Source: Physella acuta
Taxonomy: Eukaryota > Mollusca > Gastropoda > Physidae
Assembly: GCF_028476545.1 (NCBI RefSeq)
Contig: NW_026732287.1
Coordinates: forward strand, 124,001-188,000
Length of the DNA: 64,000 nucleotides
Direction: 5' to 3'
The position numbers and the translations under genes are program-made. A model generated the notes under the pieces. The model was not told the origin of the DNA and did not search any database. It saw only the letters and a program-made list of their open reading frames with translations. Shown piece by piece: positions 46,301-56,102 of the stretch (position 1 is the first letter of the stretch; each line of letters opens with the position of its first letter).

Positions 46301-49300
46301 CCAATAGAAAATAATGATCAACATAGAATTCATTGTCATATTTTATTCAGATTTTTATGAAACTTGGATATTTTCATGTTATAAACTTTTAATGTTCAAG
46401 TAAAATCTTAGTTTCCAACTTGTATTTTCTTAAAATAACTAGGCATTAAAGTTCTTACGAGAATTAGTGGAAGGCAAAGAAGTTGATGTCTGTACAACAG
46501 CTCGTTTATCAGATCAAATGGGCTTCTTTGCTGAAATGTACTGCAATGGTGTTAGTGTCAATGAGAAAATGTTGGAAAATGGGTATGCCTTTAAGAAGCC
46601 TGGGCTTGATCAGAGAGGGGTAAAGCCTCGAGTGCAGGGACCAACTGGAGATGGCACTGTAAATAAGTAGGTCTACTTATTTATTTGTTCAGCATACAGG
46701 TCTACCTCATGTAGCCACAACATATTACTCAAAATGTAAACTGATATATGCCAAGTTAATTAAAATATTAACTAACTTGCAAGTACAATTCAAGAAATGT
46801 CGATAACTCTTTGTTTACATTTATTTAAACTTCACTTTAAGTGTTTAAGTAATTATTTTGAATAATTTTTTGGAACAGCCGGTTGTCTTATAAGCACATG
46901 TATTCCAATATATTGGAAGTACAACCAGAAGTCTACAAGTTATGTCCCATTGTAGTGCTAAATGATAGTGGCAGTCAACCAGAGTCTACCACTAAACCTT
47001 TAGATGATTTCAAGAAAATATTTAGCTCAAAACACTCTAACAGTGGTCGTAAATCAAATAGGTGAAATACCACTAACAATGTTTTACATTGACTAATTGG
47101 GTTCATTTTGTTCTTTTTACATTCTTTTTACATTTATTGAAAGCATCTGAATAATTTTTTTTTAAATTGTTTCCTTTGTATTTTTTTCTTTGTATTTTTT
47201 AATTCATTTTACTTACATGTTTGCATGGTTAATACATTATTAAGATTGTCAAAGTTGCTAAAAAATATTTAAAAAGGCAATCTGTTTTATGAGTAAATTT
47301 GATTTCAAAATTTAAAACAGTTATGTTCTTGACACCATGTTTAATTTTTTTCATTTATTGATACAATTTTTTTTTTCAACCTTATTTAGTGTCAATCTGG
47401 GCATGAAAGGTACACTGCCAAATGTACGTGATGGTCCTCGAAAGTTTGAGTCTGACAAAGATGAAATAAGTAATTTGCGCTGGAAACTAAAGGTAGTTTT
47501 AGCTTACATTCTGCTTGCAACATTTTACATTCAAGAGACCGAATATTTCATTTTCTTTTAAAAATTGTTTAGATTGTCTGCTAGAATTATCTAACAAATA
47601 TGTAGATTAAAGTATTTAAAATAAAGTGATGAAAGTGTCTTTTACAGGTCCATTACCTAATATTTTAAGTTAGATTTAAGAGATGTGATTTCATAGATGA
47701 TCATTGAACTCTTTTTCTCTACAGAATCTCCAAACAGAATACACAAGTTTATCTAATAAAGCTCAGGAAAATGATTTATCCTCCCAGGTTTGATACATTT
47801 TATTAGGAATATCTTATACCTATGTGTAGCTTGATTTCAATATCTTAACTTTGTATTGCTTTCAAAATATTATAGATAAAGAATCTCCAGGCGCTTTCAA
47901 GTTTAGTAAGAAAATTACGGTAAGTGTGGGTCTTTCATAAATTATTTATCATTACAACCTTTTTCTTTCAAGGTGGCATTTCAGTAAATATTATCGAAGT
48001 TGTATACAGAAATGACCAACTACATTGCATTAAAGACACTTCCTTAGAGTTTCATAATTGGTATACAAGTTTAAGCAGAAGGTTACATTATTTAAACATA
48101 GAACAAAATAATTGTATAAATAAAGTTGACAAATGAAAGCCACATAGTATTAATTGAGTTTCTGGTTGTGAGATAGACTAATGGTGCTTTATGATGATAA
48201 ACATTAAAAGTTCAGTAAACAATAGCTTAAGTATTAGCCTATCAGCCTCAAAATATATGCATTGCTCTGCTAAAAACACTGATATCACAAAATATTAAAA
48301 ATAACTAGATATTTTACATACATTACCTAAATAAACTTCCTAAAATTGCAAAAGAAATAGTAGTCTGAAAACATACTAGTCATATAAGGCAAATATTTTG
48401 TACAATCTTATACTGTATATTAGTGTTGTGCTCGTTTAAAAATAAAAAAGCATAATGTGTCTTAACTCTTAACAGTCATATGCATTGAAAATTTATGTGG
48501 TAGGCCTTATTGTCTGATGTATCAAAACTATTTTTTTGCAATAGTTCTTGCTCATAAAGATATTTTCAAAGACGTATCACTAGCAGTAAATTTTCTGCTT
48601 TTTCTGTTTAAAGGTTGCAATTTTTATTTTCACCTAATCAGGGCTTTTCAGTTGATTGGGCTTTGTTAATAATGTAATTAATACAGTGATATAAATGAAG
48701 GCTTTGTTAATAATGTTATTAATAATAAATGAAACAAAGCAGTTCTAGTGACCATGTTTTTTTCTTTTTTTATTAAAATAATAGCATCAGTGTTAGGTTG
48801 TTGTTTTTTTTTTTTGTTTTTCTAGGTTTATGTTATTTTTACTTGTAAATTAGTACACTATTTTTTCTTAGACATAATAAATGGTATATTGCTTTTTATT
48901 ATGATTTAAGTGTGTATATTTCAGAAACCAAAAGCAGCTAGGTTTAATAGGTTAAGCATGTTCAGTGGAACATCAATATATTTGATTAGTTTGTACTTCA
49001 AAGTAATTTTTCCAGTTGAAATGTCAGAAATCCACCTGTTTTTTTAAACGTTTATTTTAATAAGAAAACATTTGTAAATGACAAAGAACTTTAAGTCAAG
49101 AGTTTGGACAGCCATATAGATGAGACACATTCATTAATTGGGGAAAGTAACTCATCTAGGAGAGAAAATTTAAAAAACCAGACCAATTGGTCTTAAGTGG
49201 ATAAAGGTTATGAAAGAAAAATGGCTGAAATCAAAGTTAACCAATCATATGGCACATCACATGTTGGCATGCAATTAGGTTGGGGTAATTCCCTTCAATA

Positions 49301-52300
49301 TTATAATTAATGAAGATGAACCTAAATGCTACTGTAAATTTTTTTGTTACTTGTGCCTTTATTTTTGTAATGAATTTCTATTAACTTACTGTTATTTGCC
49401 TTTCCCCCTCACTCTTTCCTCTATAGGCCCTTTGCTCTTATCTCAAATTTTTCTTATATTTTATAACCAATTCGCTCTACTGTATTTAACTAAAAATATC
49501 TCATATGTTAATTGTTACGTTAGGGCACTTGTATAACAAGGTAACACTATATTATAATGACTAAAATTGCATCAGATATTCTATATGTGATAAATTTAAG
49601 TGAAGCAGTGTGGTTTACAACTTCCATTAGAAAAACAACTTAAGTTTAACTTAACTTTTGTTAAAGCAACCAGTTTCCTATGAACAAAGAAACCCCTCTG
49701 GATTGTGCTCTTGCTTTGATTCAAGCTCCTGGTAAAATAAAAATTCAAATGGTTCAGTCTCTGCCTGATGCACACAAGTCTATCAAAGTCTATAGGAATG
49801 CCCAGGATGAGATAATCAAGTGTTCTGATCCTGTAAGTACATATATCCAGGAGTTTTTATTGTAATCAAGAAATTAAATGAAGCAATTTAAAGACAGACT
49901 TCATATTTTATTGCTAAAAAAAAAACACACTGTGAATGGTTCTGTCTATGAATATTGCTATCATAAACAGTAAAATATTAAATTTGTATATCACTCACGT
50001 ATGCACATTATTATATTCTAGTCCATTTTACATAGTTAAAAACAAATCTTTTAGGCTCTTCTTATAGAGAAAACAGTAGCTAGAGATTTGCTGAGAAAGG
50101 ACCTGCATGACAAGCTGAGTCTGACTATTGGTGAAATCAGTAAAGTCTCACTAAAAGACAGGGGCAAACAAGTGCAGGTAATAATTTTCTCAATAATATG
50201 TTGCTTTCAAAGTGTCTGGACTGTGTAGTACCTAACTACTTCCCTATACTTGCACAGTATTTGATGATCATGTTGTTTCTTATGATTGACAGGATGTGGT
50301 ATCTTCCCTAACAAAACACTATGACACGTTTACCAAATACACTATATCACAGCTGCCTCCTGTTGATAGATTGTTGCCTACTTTTGAAGAATGGAAGGTA
50401 TCACATTTGAGTTTTACCTAATTTAAAAGTTTAATAAATCAACTTAATACATATTGTTACTTATTTTGAAAGATTTCTTTGTCAATATTTTTCTAATTCA
50501 ATATTTAAAATACTTAATTTCATAGATGAAAAAGAAAAATGAAATTATTGGTGCCAGGCTAAATAGTGACAGTATAGAATGTTCAGTGAATTCTGTCTTG
50601 GACCAGTTGAAAAATGTAAGTATTATAAATATTTGTTAATATGCTGCTGATTTTTCATTACCTCTCTTCTAGGCTAGTCTATTTCTTTGAGCTATGGTGT
50701 TGATCCATGTTTTTTTAATCTCTCTTCTAGTCTATTTCTCTGAACCCTGATGTTGATGCAGAAGATTTGACTGAGGATCTGGATGCAACCCTGAAATATT
50801 ATACCAAGGCCTTACAACAAGAAGTAGCTATAGCTGAGACTGTAAGCACATGTGTTTATTCTCTAATTTATTCTCTAATGAAAGTAAACTTAAAAGATAA
50901 GCTATTCAGTCAGAATTTTTGTTGGGTTTTTCTTACTTCTAACTTAGTTTGTGCGATACAAGCAAATACACTTTCACCTTAACTACCCATAGTTTATTTA
51001 TAGCATAATATTTGCTGCTGTGATTCATATTTCTTATTATGTTATGTACTATGCAGGTCAACAAGTCTTGTACCTTGTTTTTCTAAACAGGAAAACAGTT
51101 GTGATGCTATTTTTCTTGCAACATTAGTTCAAACTCTCTTGAATGAACTAAAAGATGAAGCCAATGCTGTTGATCAACTGTATAAAGTTCTACATGAGTT
51201 CACCAAACTTAAAGAGGACATAGCACCATGGTTAGAAACCAAACCCTGTACTGAAGAACTCCAAGCTGTGCGACTTAAGTTGAAAAATCTTAAATCCAAG
51301 CTTCGTCATAAGCTAGCGGATAAAGTTGATGCTGAAGAGGTTGGTTAAACTTTATAGCAAAAATATTGTTGGATTTTTCATTAGGGCCTTCTTATATACA
51401 TTTTAATATCCAGGTAGTTGAATATAGGTAGTGATATAAACCACTTTATACAATTATGCACAAAATATTGTAAATGTTTTAATGAACTGTCTGAAACTGT
51501 AGAATCATGATGCAAGTGAACTGGAGCAAGTGGCTAGAGATCTAGAAAATATAAGAAGTAACATTCATAAAGCTTTGAAAGAAGAAGACAGAATCATGGT
51601 AAATAATTTTATTCAATAAGCCAAATTAATTTTATGCTTGTGCCATTTTATTGTAGTGAACTATAGATGAATCATCCATCCCAATTGTTTATTGTAGGTT
51701 GGTCTCAGTGATCTAGCTAGAGCACATTTCCCTGAACTCATAAGTGCCGACTCTGATATTGGTTTCAGCACATATTTAGTAAGTATAAGAAAAATGCATC
51801 ACTTCTCTCTCTCTGATGTGGATTCAGTCATAAGACTGGGCATTTTTAGCTCTATCTCTCATACACATATATTTTTTATTTGTCGCAGGTGTATATAAAA
51901 TATTTATAAATTTACAATAACTATAATCAAACAGTTGCGCAATTAGTAAAGTAACTGACAAATTGTATCATAGTATTCAGACAAATCGTAAAATAGTATC
52001 AACAAGCAGTAAAGCCTGTTGGCATATAAAAGTTAACATACAAATGTTTAAATATGAAAAATCGTTGTACTTATCTCAAAACTGTATGCTTATAGACAGA
52101 AATGTTACTCAAGTATTTTCAACACTTTGAGTAAATGTTTAAAAAATTATTTTTTTTACTGTGTCCTAGACCTACAATGGATTGGTCAAATTGTCTCATT
52201 CTCCTGACCAATATAAACTGTCCAGTGTAGGCAACAGCTTGAGTGGGATGTTCATTTCACAACTGGATAATGAACCTGTCTTTATTAAGGTAAAGATTAT

Positions 52301-55300
52301 ATTTACCAGACCTTTATCTTTGTACTGGAATGAAATGTGTCAATTGTTTTTACCCAGGTCTATTGTTGTTTATTTTCAGGAATATTTTCTAGGTTCCAGC
52401 AAACTGGGGAAGGATGAAATTCTATCACAAATGGCACTCTACTCTAACGCTTCCTCTCCTTTTCTTGAACCTGTATATGCTGTGTTTTTTGACAAGGTCA
52501 GCATATTTTTTTTTTACAGTATCATACTTTGTTTATTCTTTCTTCTTCTACATTCTTAATTCTAGTATTGGAAGGTATTCCCTCCAACAATTATTACAAG
52601 TCAACTACGATTTCAGCCTGCTTTTGGATTTGCTTACATAACCTTTGTCCAACAAAGAACAAACTATAAGGCAACAGTTGTTTGATTTTGGAGTTGTCTC
52701 TCCTAGATGAGTGGCTGTCCCCAATTATTGAGCCTTATCTGCCTGGGGTTTATACTCAGGACTTTTCGGTTCAGCAACCATGAGCTTAACTGACCCAACT
52801 TCGTCGACCTCCCTAGATTATCCTCATTTCACCACATTAAAATGTGTCATATTTCCTTAGGATAGTCGGCATATGTATGTGGAAGTCAAGAAGAATGGAG
52901 AGCTTCTGTCAACACTAGTTGAATCTGGATCTCTCTCCAAGCAGGTTAAGACTTGATTACATTTCTGGTACTTAACCTTTAACATCTAATGCTAAAGATA
53001 TGTAGCCATAAGAGGCTATCTTGTACTCTGGGATAATATACCTAACTGATTCATTGTTGAAAGCTCATCTGTCAGCCATTTAAATAGTTGGTTTCATCTG
53101 ATCTCAGTTTCATGTACAAATCTTTTCAGCAATGTCAGTCAATTGTAAATAGCTTGTGTAAAGCACTTCAAGCATTGCATCTCTTCAATTTCGTGCATGG
53201 GCAAGTACAGCCTGAGTATGTTGTTGTAGATGAAGAGGGCACTGCTAAGTTACTTCCTCCAAATTTTACATTAACTGATGTAAGTGGCTAACATTGTTTT
53301 CTTGCTGTGATACCCTGGTTTAGAAAACTCCAAAAGTGTTCATTATAATCTGTCCATTGTGTCTTGGTTTTAGGATGATAGGTGCCACAGCAAATATAGC
53401 ACCAGCAGTGGCATTGAATTAATGGCCCCAGAGATGAAGCAGAATAAAATGTCATTTGAACCAGCACATGTTGTTGATGTTTATTGCTTAGGTCTGCTTA
53501 CTTTATGGGTGAGTCTACCATCTTAGTTGTTAGCTGCTTTTAAATGAGTTTAACCATGGCCAGTTTCTGCTTGTTTTTATATTTTCTACAAGGTATTCCT
53601 AATGGCGTGATTTGAAAATAGTGCCTAAAATTTGCTGCCATAATAAAAGTTTATATTTCAGACCCTAATAATGGTTTTTAAAACTTAATAAATTCATTGT
53701 ATACACATTTTTTGCATTGTTTTTTCCCTAGAAATAAATAATACATGACAATATTCAGCTAGATTGAAAAATCAGTTCAAAGCTAGATCTAGATAGTTAT
53801 TTTTTGTGACACTTATCACCTCATACCATATGGGCTTGATCAAAACACCTTTCTTATTGCAGATGCATTATCCCAATGTTTCATTTGTGGAAACCAGAGA
53901 TGGGGGTGTAGATTTTTCGTTTGTTCCTCTGGTAAATAGATCTTTAATATTACAGGACACACACAAAAATTAATAAATGCTACCAGTTGCATTAGGTGTC
54001 ATGACCCTCATTCTTACCTAATGTACTTTTCCAGGATTACAATCTAAATATATTTCTACAAAATGTTTTGAAAAGCAACCCACTACACAGACCAACTGCA
54101 GAGAACTGTTTAAGATCTGAATATCTCTGTCAGTCTATTGGCTCAGATACTCAGGGAGCAATATTTGGGTAAGTTGTGTCATTTTCTTAATCTTGTGTTT
54201 CTGTGAGCTTTTAGATTGTTTTTTTTTTTTTAAATTTATTTTTTTATGTTCCTGTTTACTAGAGAGAATTCTTTTGGACAAGATTCAGCATTAGGAAGGA
54301 ATTCTGCTAGTCCGGCCTCTGTTTTGTCACAGAGTAGTAACGACTGTCCTGTTTTGTCAGAAAGTGGACCACAGGTAAGCGTAGGAAAAATGTAGTTTAT
54401 ACTGTAGCCACTATTAATAGTGTTGCTAGTGGTACTACCATGTGAATGTTTCCTTATTTTGCAGATAATGGTCAATACTAGAATACCCCCTCCTTCTATA
54501 CCACTAGAGGGTCAAGGATTTACAGGTCAATCCAATCTAAATAACAGCTCTCAACTGGCACTTAATCTACAACAGCCAGCCCATTTCTCTCAGTCAGCTC
54601 ACCAGAACCAAATGCACCTTCAGCAGCACCAGTACCAGCAATACCAACTGGAACATCTGCAGCATGTGCAGCAGCAACAATTCACTGAGCAGAACCCAGC
54701 CATAGACACGCCTGACTTAACTACTACTCATGATGCAGCAGATGGGAATGGAGTATTTGAAATTGGAACTTTTGATCCCAATGCATATGAGGTATGCTCA
54801 TAAAAATAATAAAATGTCTAGTAGTAATTTGCTTTTGGACATTTGAGCTTTGTTGGTGGTTGTTTAGGATCTTTTAGGTTAAATTGTTCGCTATGGTTTT
54901 GTTTTTCAAATAAAAGTACAATGAAAGTTGTGTGCACCTCTGCTAGCAATAAAAGGAAAAAAGTGACAATGTGGAAGATTCACCTGCCTTCCAACCTCCT
55001 TAAAGCTGGACAGCAGACAAGATTTCTGTGCATGCAAAGTGGACTCGATGCCCTTTCTTAGCTTATTCTTCAGACATCAATTACTGTACTGTGTTGAGCA
55101 GTTGTAGATTCAATTCTAATTACCTGCATCTTTTGTGTATTATTTCATTCACTTTTTTTGTGATGGTTTTTCTCACATCACAAATAGGCTAAATAGTGAC
55201 AATTTAGTACTATACATGCATTTGATTATTCAAAACCTGTGGTTATTTTGTTAAATTAATTAAACTAGTAATTCTGAACTTGAGCTAGTGTAATTACCAA

Positions 55301-55886
55301 ATAACTGATGTGACAGTGTGGTTGATTCAGTAAAGCTTATGGTTACTAAACTGAAAAGTCTTGTGTTCGAACCACTGGCAGAAGAGGCTGGTTAGCTGGG
55401 GACAGCCCCTCTTCTAGGAGTGACACCTCCAAAATTAAACAACTGCTGCCTTGTAGTTAGTTCTTGGTTGGGCAAAGGCTATGGAAGCAAATCCAAAAAG
55501 AAAAGCAGGCTGAAATTTGGAGTCAATGGCCTAAGTAGCGCATAACCAGTTGACACGCGTATAATTGTGCTGGAGGGAATCCCAACACTAAAATTAAGAA
55601 CACAATATTTTTGCGAAAGTCATTAACCTGATTAAGCAGCTTATTTTTAAGATCTGTTATGCTTAAAAAGGTGACTGGGAAAGTCAGCATTTGTAGTGAG
55701 GTACTTTTATGCAACATAGCCCACTTATAAATGTGGTCTTCACCACAGGTAGTGACAAGTCCCCAACCTCTAACTGCAGTCAGAACAGATGAAGAGAATT
55801 TGATAGCAACCGACCAATCAGACAAGGTAGAAATTGATGGAAATCTGGATGATGATGATCAGTGGGTTGAAGAAGATGAAAACTGA
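34121..55886 (+). CDS. STK31: STK31/TDRD8-like protein: RRM, Tudor, coiled coil, pseudokinase (31 exons)
   Basis: The spliced model reads ATG (34121) to TGA (55884-55886) as 1276 codons with every phase matching. It predicts RRM (about residues 16-93), extended Tudor (about 143-343), helical/coiled-coil region (about 405-800), protein-kinase fold (about 815-1084), and a Q-rich then acidic tail. STK31 is a mammalian germ-cell Tudor kinase of about 1019 residues. The strings IYGAKFSEDQCWYRC and YVDFGNTEEL match its Tudor core closely. The RRM is absent from human STK31 as I remember it but is present in TDRD10 (RRM plus Tudor). Likely role, by family: binding of methyl-arginine ligands in germ granules. 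The kinase is probably inactive. Exon coordinates are given in the five part entries. The first intron uses a GC donor. The start at 34121 is the only ATG in frame before the RRM. Confidence 0.88.
34208..34213 (+). other. Non-canonical GC splice donor (gcaagt)
   Basis: GATCAT followed by gcaagt. GC donors normally match the rest of the consensus strongly, as here at +3 to +6, although the two preceding bases are AT rather than AG. No GT nearby restores the RRM frame. Confidence 0.65.
34465..36552. mobile_element. 2.1-kb Harbinger-like non-autonomous element in intron 1
   Basis: Terminal inverted repeats AGTTCCACGCGCGGT (34465) and ACCGCGCGTGGAACT (to 36552) are flanked by TAA on both sides (34462-34464 and 36553-36555). 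A 3-bp TWA duplication is typical of PIF/Harbinger elements. No transposase frame was recognised. It contains a second, inner inverted-repeat element. Confidence 0.75.
34699..35711. mobile_element. 1.0-kb TA-flanked inverted-repeat element nested inside
   Basis: GAGGAGTTTACACTTTTCGG at the left (34699-34718, extending to 34725) is matched by its perfect reverse complement at 35685-35711. TA dinucleotides lie on both outer sides, as for Tc1/mariner-type insertions. No transposase frame is visible. Confidence 0.7.
36556..38379 (+). other. STK31-like intron 1, unclassified sequence
   Basis: AT-rich unique DNA without a recognisable gene. Short frames (for example 37589-37840) lack known motifs and splice into nothing obvious. 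Confidence 0.45.
38380..39250 (+). mobile_element. Degenerate LINE remnant in intron 1
   Basis: Near 38520-38580 the forward translation contains AGFRKG then CVDEIVIL, resembling a non-LTR reverse transcriptase block (QAGFRKG...DQI). About 500 bp on, EWRLFGY resembles the RRWRWLGH block near LINE C-termini. Stops interrupt both, so the copy is old. Clade uncertain, RTE- or CR1-like. Confidence 0.4.
40663..46666 (+). CDS. STK31: STK31-like exons 6-9: extended Tudor domain
   Basis: Exons: 40663-40815, 43036-43110, 44909-45058, 46443-46666. They read VLITHIETPVMMWGQKVSQ, then IYGAKFSEDQCWYRC, then VKVQYVDFGNTEELDPSTL, then GFFAEMYCNGVSVNEKMLEN. This is a Tudor core inside a staphylococcal-nuclease-like extended fold. 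The aromatic cage residues (FSEDQCWYR, YVDFGN) and the acceptor asparagine are present, so methyl-arginine binding looks possible. Exon 9 ends at AAT AA before gtaggt; reading straight on would hit TAG at once. The intron before exon 8 carries a SINE whose target duplication copied the acceptor. Confidence 0.9.
41505..42955 (+). repeat. About 181-bp satellite-like tandem repeat, 8 copies
   Basis: Each unit includes attttagaatgattacaact, gaattcactatcattttgtg, tgtcaattctcgttgcagtt and ggacaccattcttaatggct. Copies differ by a few percent, and two subtypes (aacataaattttaaag and aacttgaatcttaaag) alternate. A worn single copy around 40985-41060 (tcaattctcgttgctgtcc) suggests local origin. Confidence 0.92.
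43142..43906 (+). mobile_element. Retroposed element with duplicated 5' monomer and (AAG)n tail
   Basis: A perfect 13-nt target duplication AAAATCTACTACT flanks it (43129-43141 and 43907-43919), and it ends in (AAG)n. The GC-rich body contains two copies of a monomer starting tccgaagagcctggtacgtc (43143 and about 43475), the second shorter. No protein recognised. It could be an internally deleted LINE or a SINE-like element. Confidence 0.8.
44658..44894 (+). mobile_element. tRNA-derived SINE inserted at a splice acceptor
   Basis: A box-B-like agttcgaatctggg follows a gtgggacagcgtggcc start. The 16-nt target duplication TATGCTATTTACAGGT (44642-44657 and 44895-44910) spans the exon 8 acceptor, which therefore exists twice. 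Confidence 0.8.
45496..46029. mobile_element. 534-bp Harbinger-like MITE in STK31-like intron 8
   Basis: Terminal inverted repeats GCGCAATTTCC (45496-45506) and GGAAATTGCGC (46019-46029) are flanked by TTA on both sides. The internal sequence has no reading frame of note. The 3-bp TWA duplication suggests PIF/Harbinger. Confidence 0.78.
46879..51778 (+). CDS. STK31: STK31-like exons 10-21: linker and coiled-coil region
   Basis: Exons: 46879-47061, 47390-47492, 47725-47787, 47876-47919, 49667-49832, 50055-50177, 50293-50397, 50526-50615, 50731-50841, 51091-51339, 51503-51598, 51698-51778. The encoded stretch is charged and helical (DEISNLRWKLK, LARDLE-type heptads, EELQAVRLKLKNLKSKLRHK). This matches the long helical middle of STK31, including its segment before the kinase (human ...LKSLKALLRWKLVEK). 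The exon 20-21 part reads DLARAHFPELISADSDIGF, like human WFPELPLLHPEIG. Exon 14 uses the acceptor gttaaag at 49666; an earlier AG would run into a stop. Confidence 0.82.
47920..49666 (+). other. STK31-like intron 13, mostly unclassified
   Basis: 1.7 kb of AT-rich sequence with no gene seen. A degenerate fragment of the SINE family found at 55.3 kb is visible near 49128-49240 (aactcatctaggagagaaaa ... atggctgaaat). Confidence 0.5.
50660..50730 (+). repeat. Diverged duplicate of the exon 18 acceptor border
   Basis: ctctcttctaggctagtcta with tttctttgagctatggtgtt resembles the true acceptor and exon start ctctcttctagtctatttct with ctgaaccctgatgttgatgc about 60 nt downstream. It looks like an older, single tandem duplication of an intron-exon border. 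Confidence 0.65.
52170..54168 (+). CDS. STK31: STK31-like exons 22-28: pseudokinase domain
   Basis: Exons: 52170-52289, 52380-52496, 52861-52944, 53130-53279, 53374-53508, 53863-53931, 54035-54168. The beta-3 lysine is kept in EPVFIK (residue 854). The catalytic HRD is replaced by HGQ (944-946) in NFVHGQVQPEYVVV. The DFG position falls in AKLLPPNFT with no DFG. APE is intact (989-991), as is the VVDVYCLGLLTLW helix. Loss of the catalytic and metal-binding aspartates marks a pseudokinase. Human STK31 likewise has HGS there, though it keeps DFD. Function is more likely scaffolding than phosphotransfer. Confidence 0.87.
52605..52815 (-). mobile_element. tRNA-derived SINE, reverse orientation
   Basis: The reverse complement reads cagttaagctcatggttgct, aaaagtcctgagtataaacc, then ggggacagccactcatctag, matching the copy at 55.3 kb along its length. 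It lies in intron 23. Confidence 0.75.
54263..55886 (+). CDS. STK31: STK31-like exons 29-31: serine/glutamine-rich and acidic tail
   Basis: Exons: 54263-54374, 54465-54791, 55749-55886. The translation gives serine-rich NSASPASVLSQSSND, then a low-complexity Gln/His segment (QLEHLQHVQQQQ). It ends in an acidic tail with DDDDQWVEEDEN and TGA. Human STK31 has no comparable Q-rich tail as far as I recall. The region is probably disordered. Confidence 0.82.
55312..55525 (+). mobile_element. tRNA-derived SINE in intron 30
   Basis: The head is tRNA-like: gtggttgattcagtaaagct, an anticodon-arm-like stem, and box B tgttcgaaccactggc. The body has ggggacagccc and aacaactgctgccttgtagt, and the 3' part ends near agcaggctgaaatt. 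Same family as the copies at 52.6 kb (reverse) and 49.1 kb (fragment). Confidence 0.78.
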
Positions 55887-56102
55887 TACAGGAACGCATT
55901 TTCTGCTGAGAAGTTTAATTTACTGATTTCTTTTAGGATTTCTGTTATGTACATATTTGAATGACTTGTTTATTGTGATTACATCATTTTTAATACACAA
56001 TTTAAGGTTTGTAATTGAGCAACATCTAAATGCTTTAATGAAAACACCACGTGGAATGTTCATGGAGTCCATGACATGCACCAAATAAACCATCCAGGTC
56101 AC
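55887..56102. promoter_or_regulatory. Convergent 3' UTR overlap of STK31-like gene and ADSL
   Basis: The two stop codons are 216 bp apart, tail to tail. AATAAA on the plus strand is at 56084-56089. AATAAA on the minus strand (tttatt) is at 55969-55974. If both are used, each transcript crosses the other's signal and the mature RNAs share roughly 100 complementary bases or more. Confidence 0.65.

Noticed and set aside
46655-46670. Exon 9 ending as a terminal exon at TAG
   Set aside because: A donor gtaggt overlaps the TAG, and splicing to 46879 restores a long frame matching the family.
49621-49666. Earlier acceptor for STK31-like exon 14 (tccattag at 49630)
   Set aside because: Joining there gives a stop codon within four codons; the acceptor at 49666 keeps the frame.
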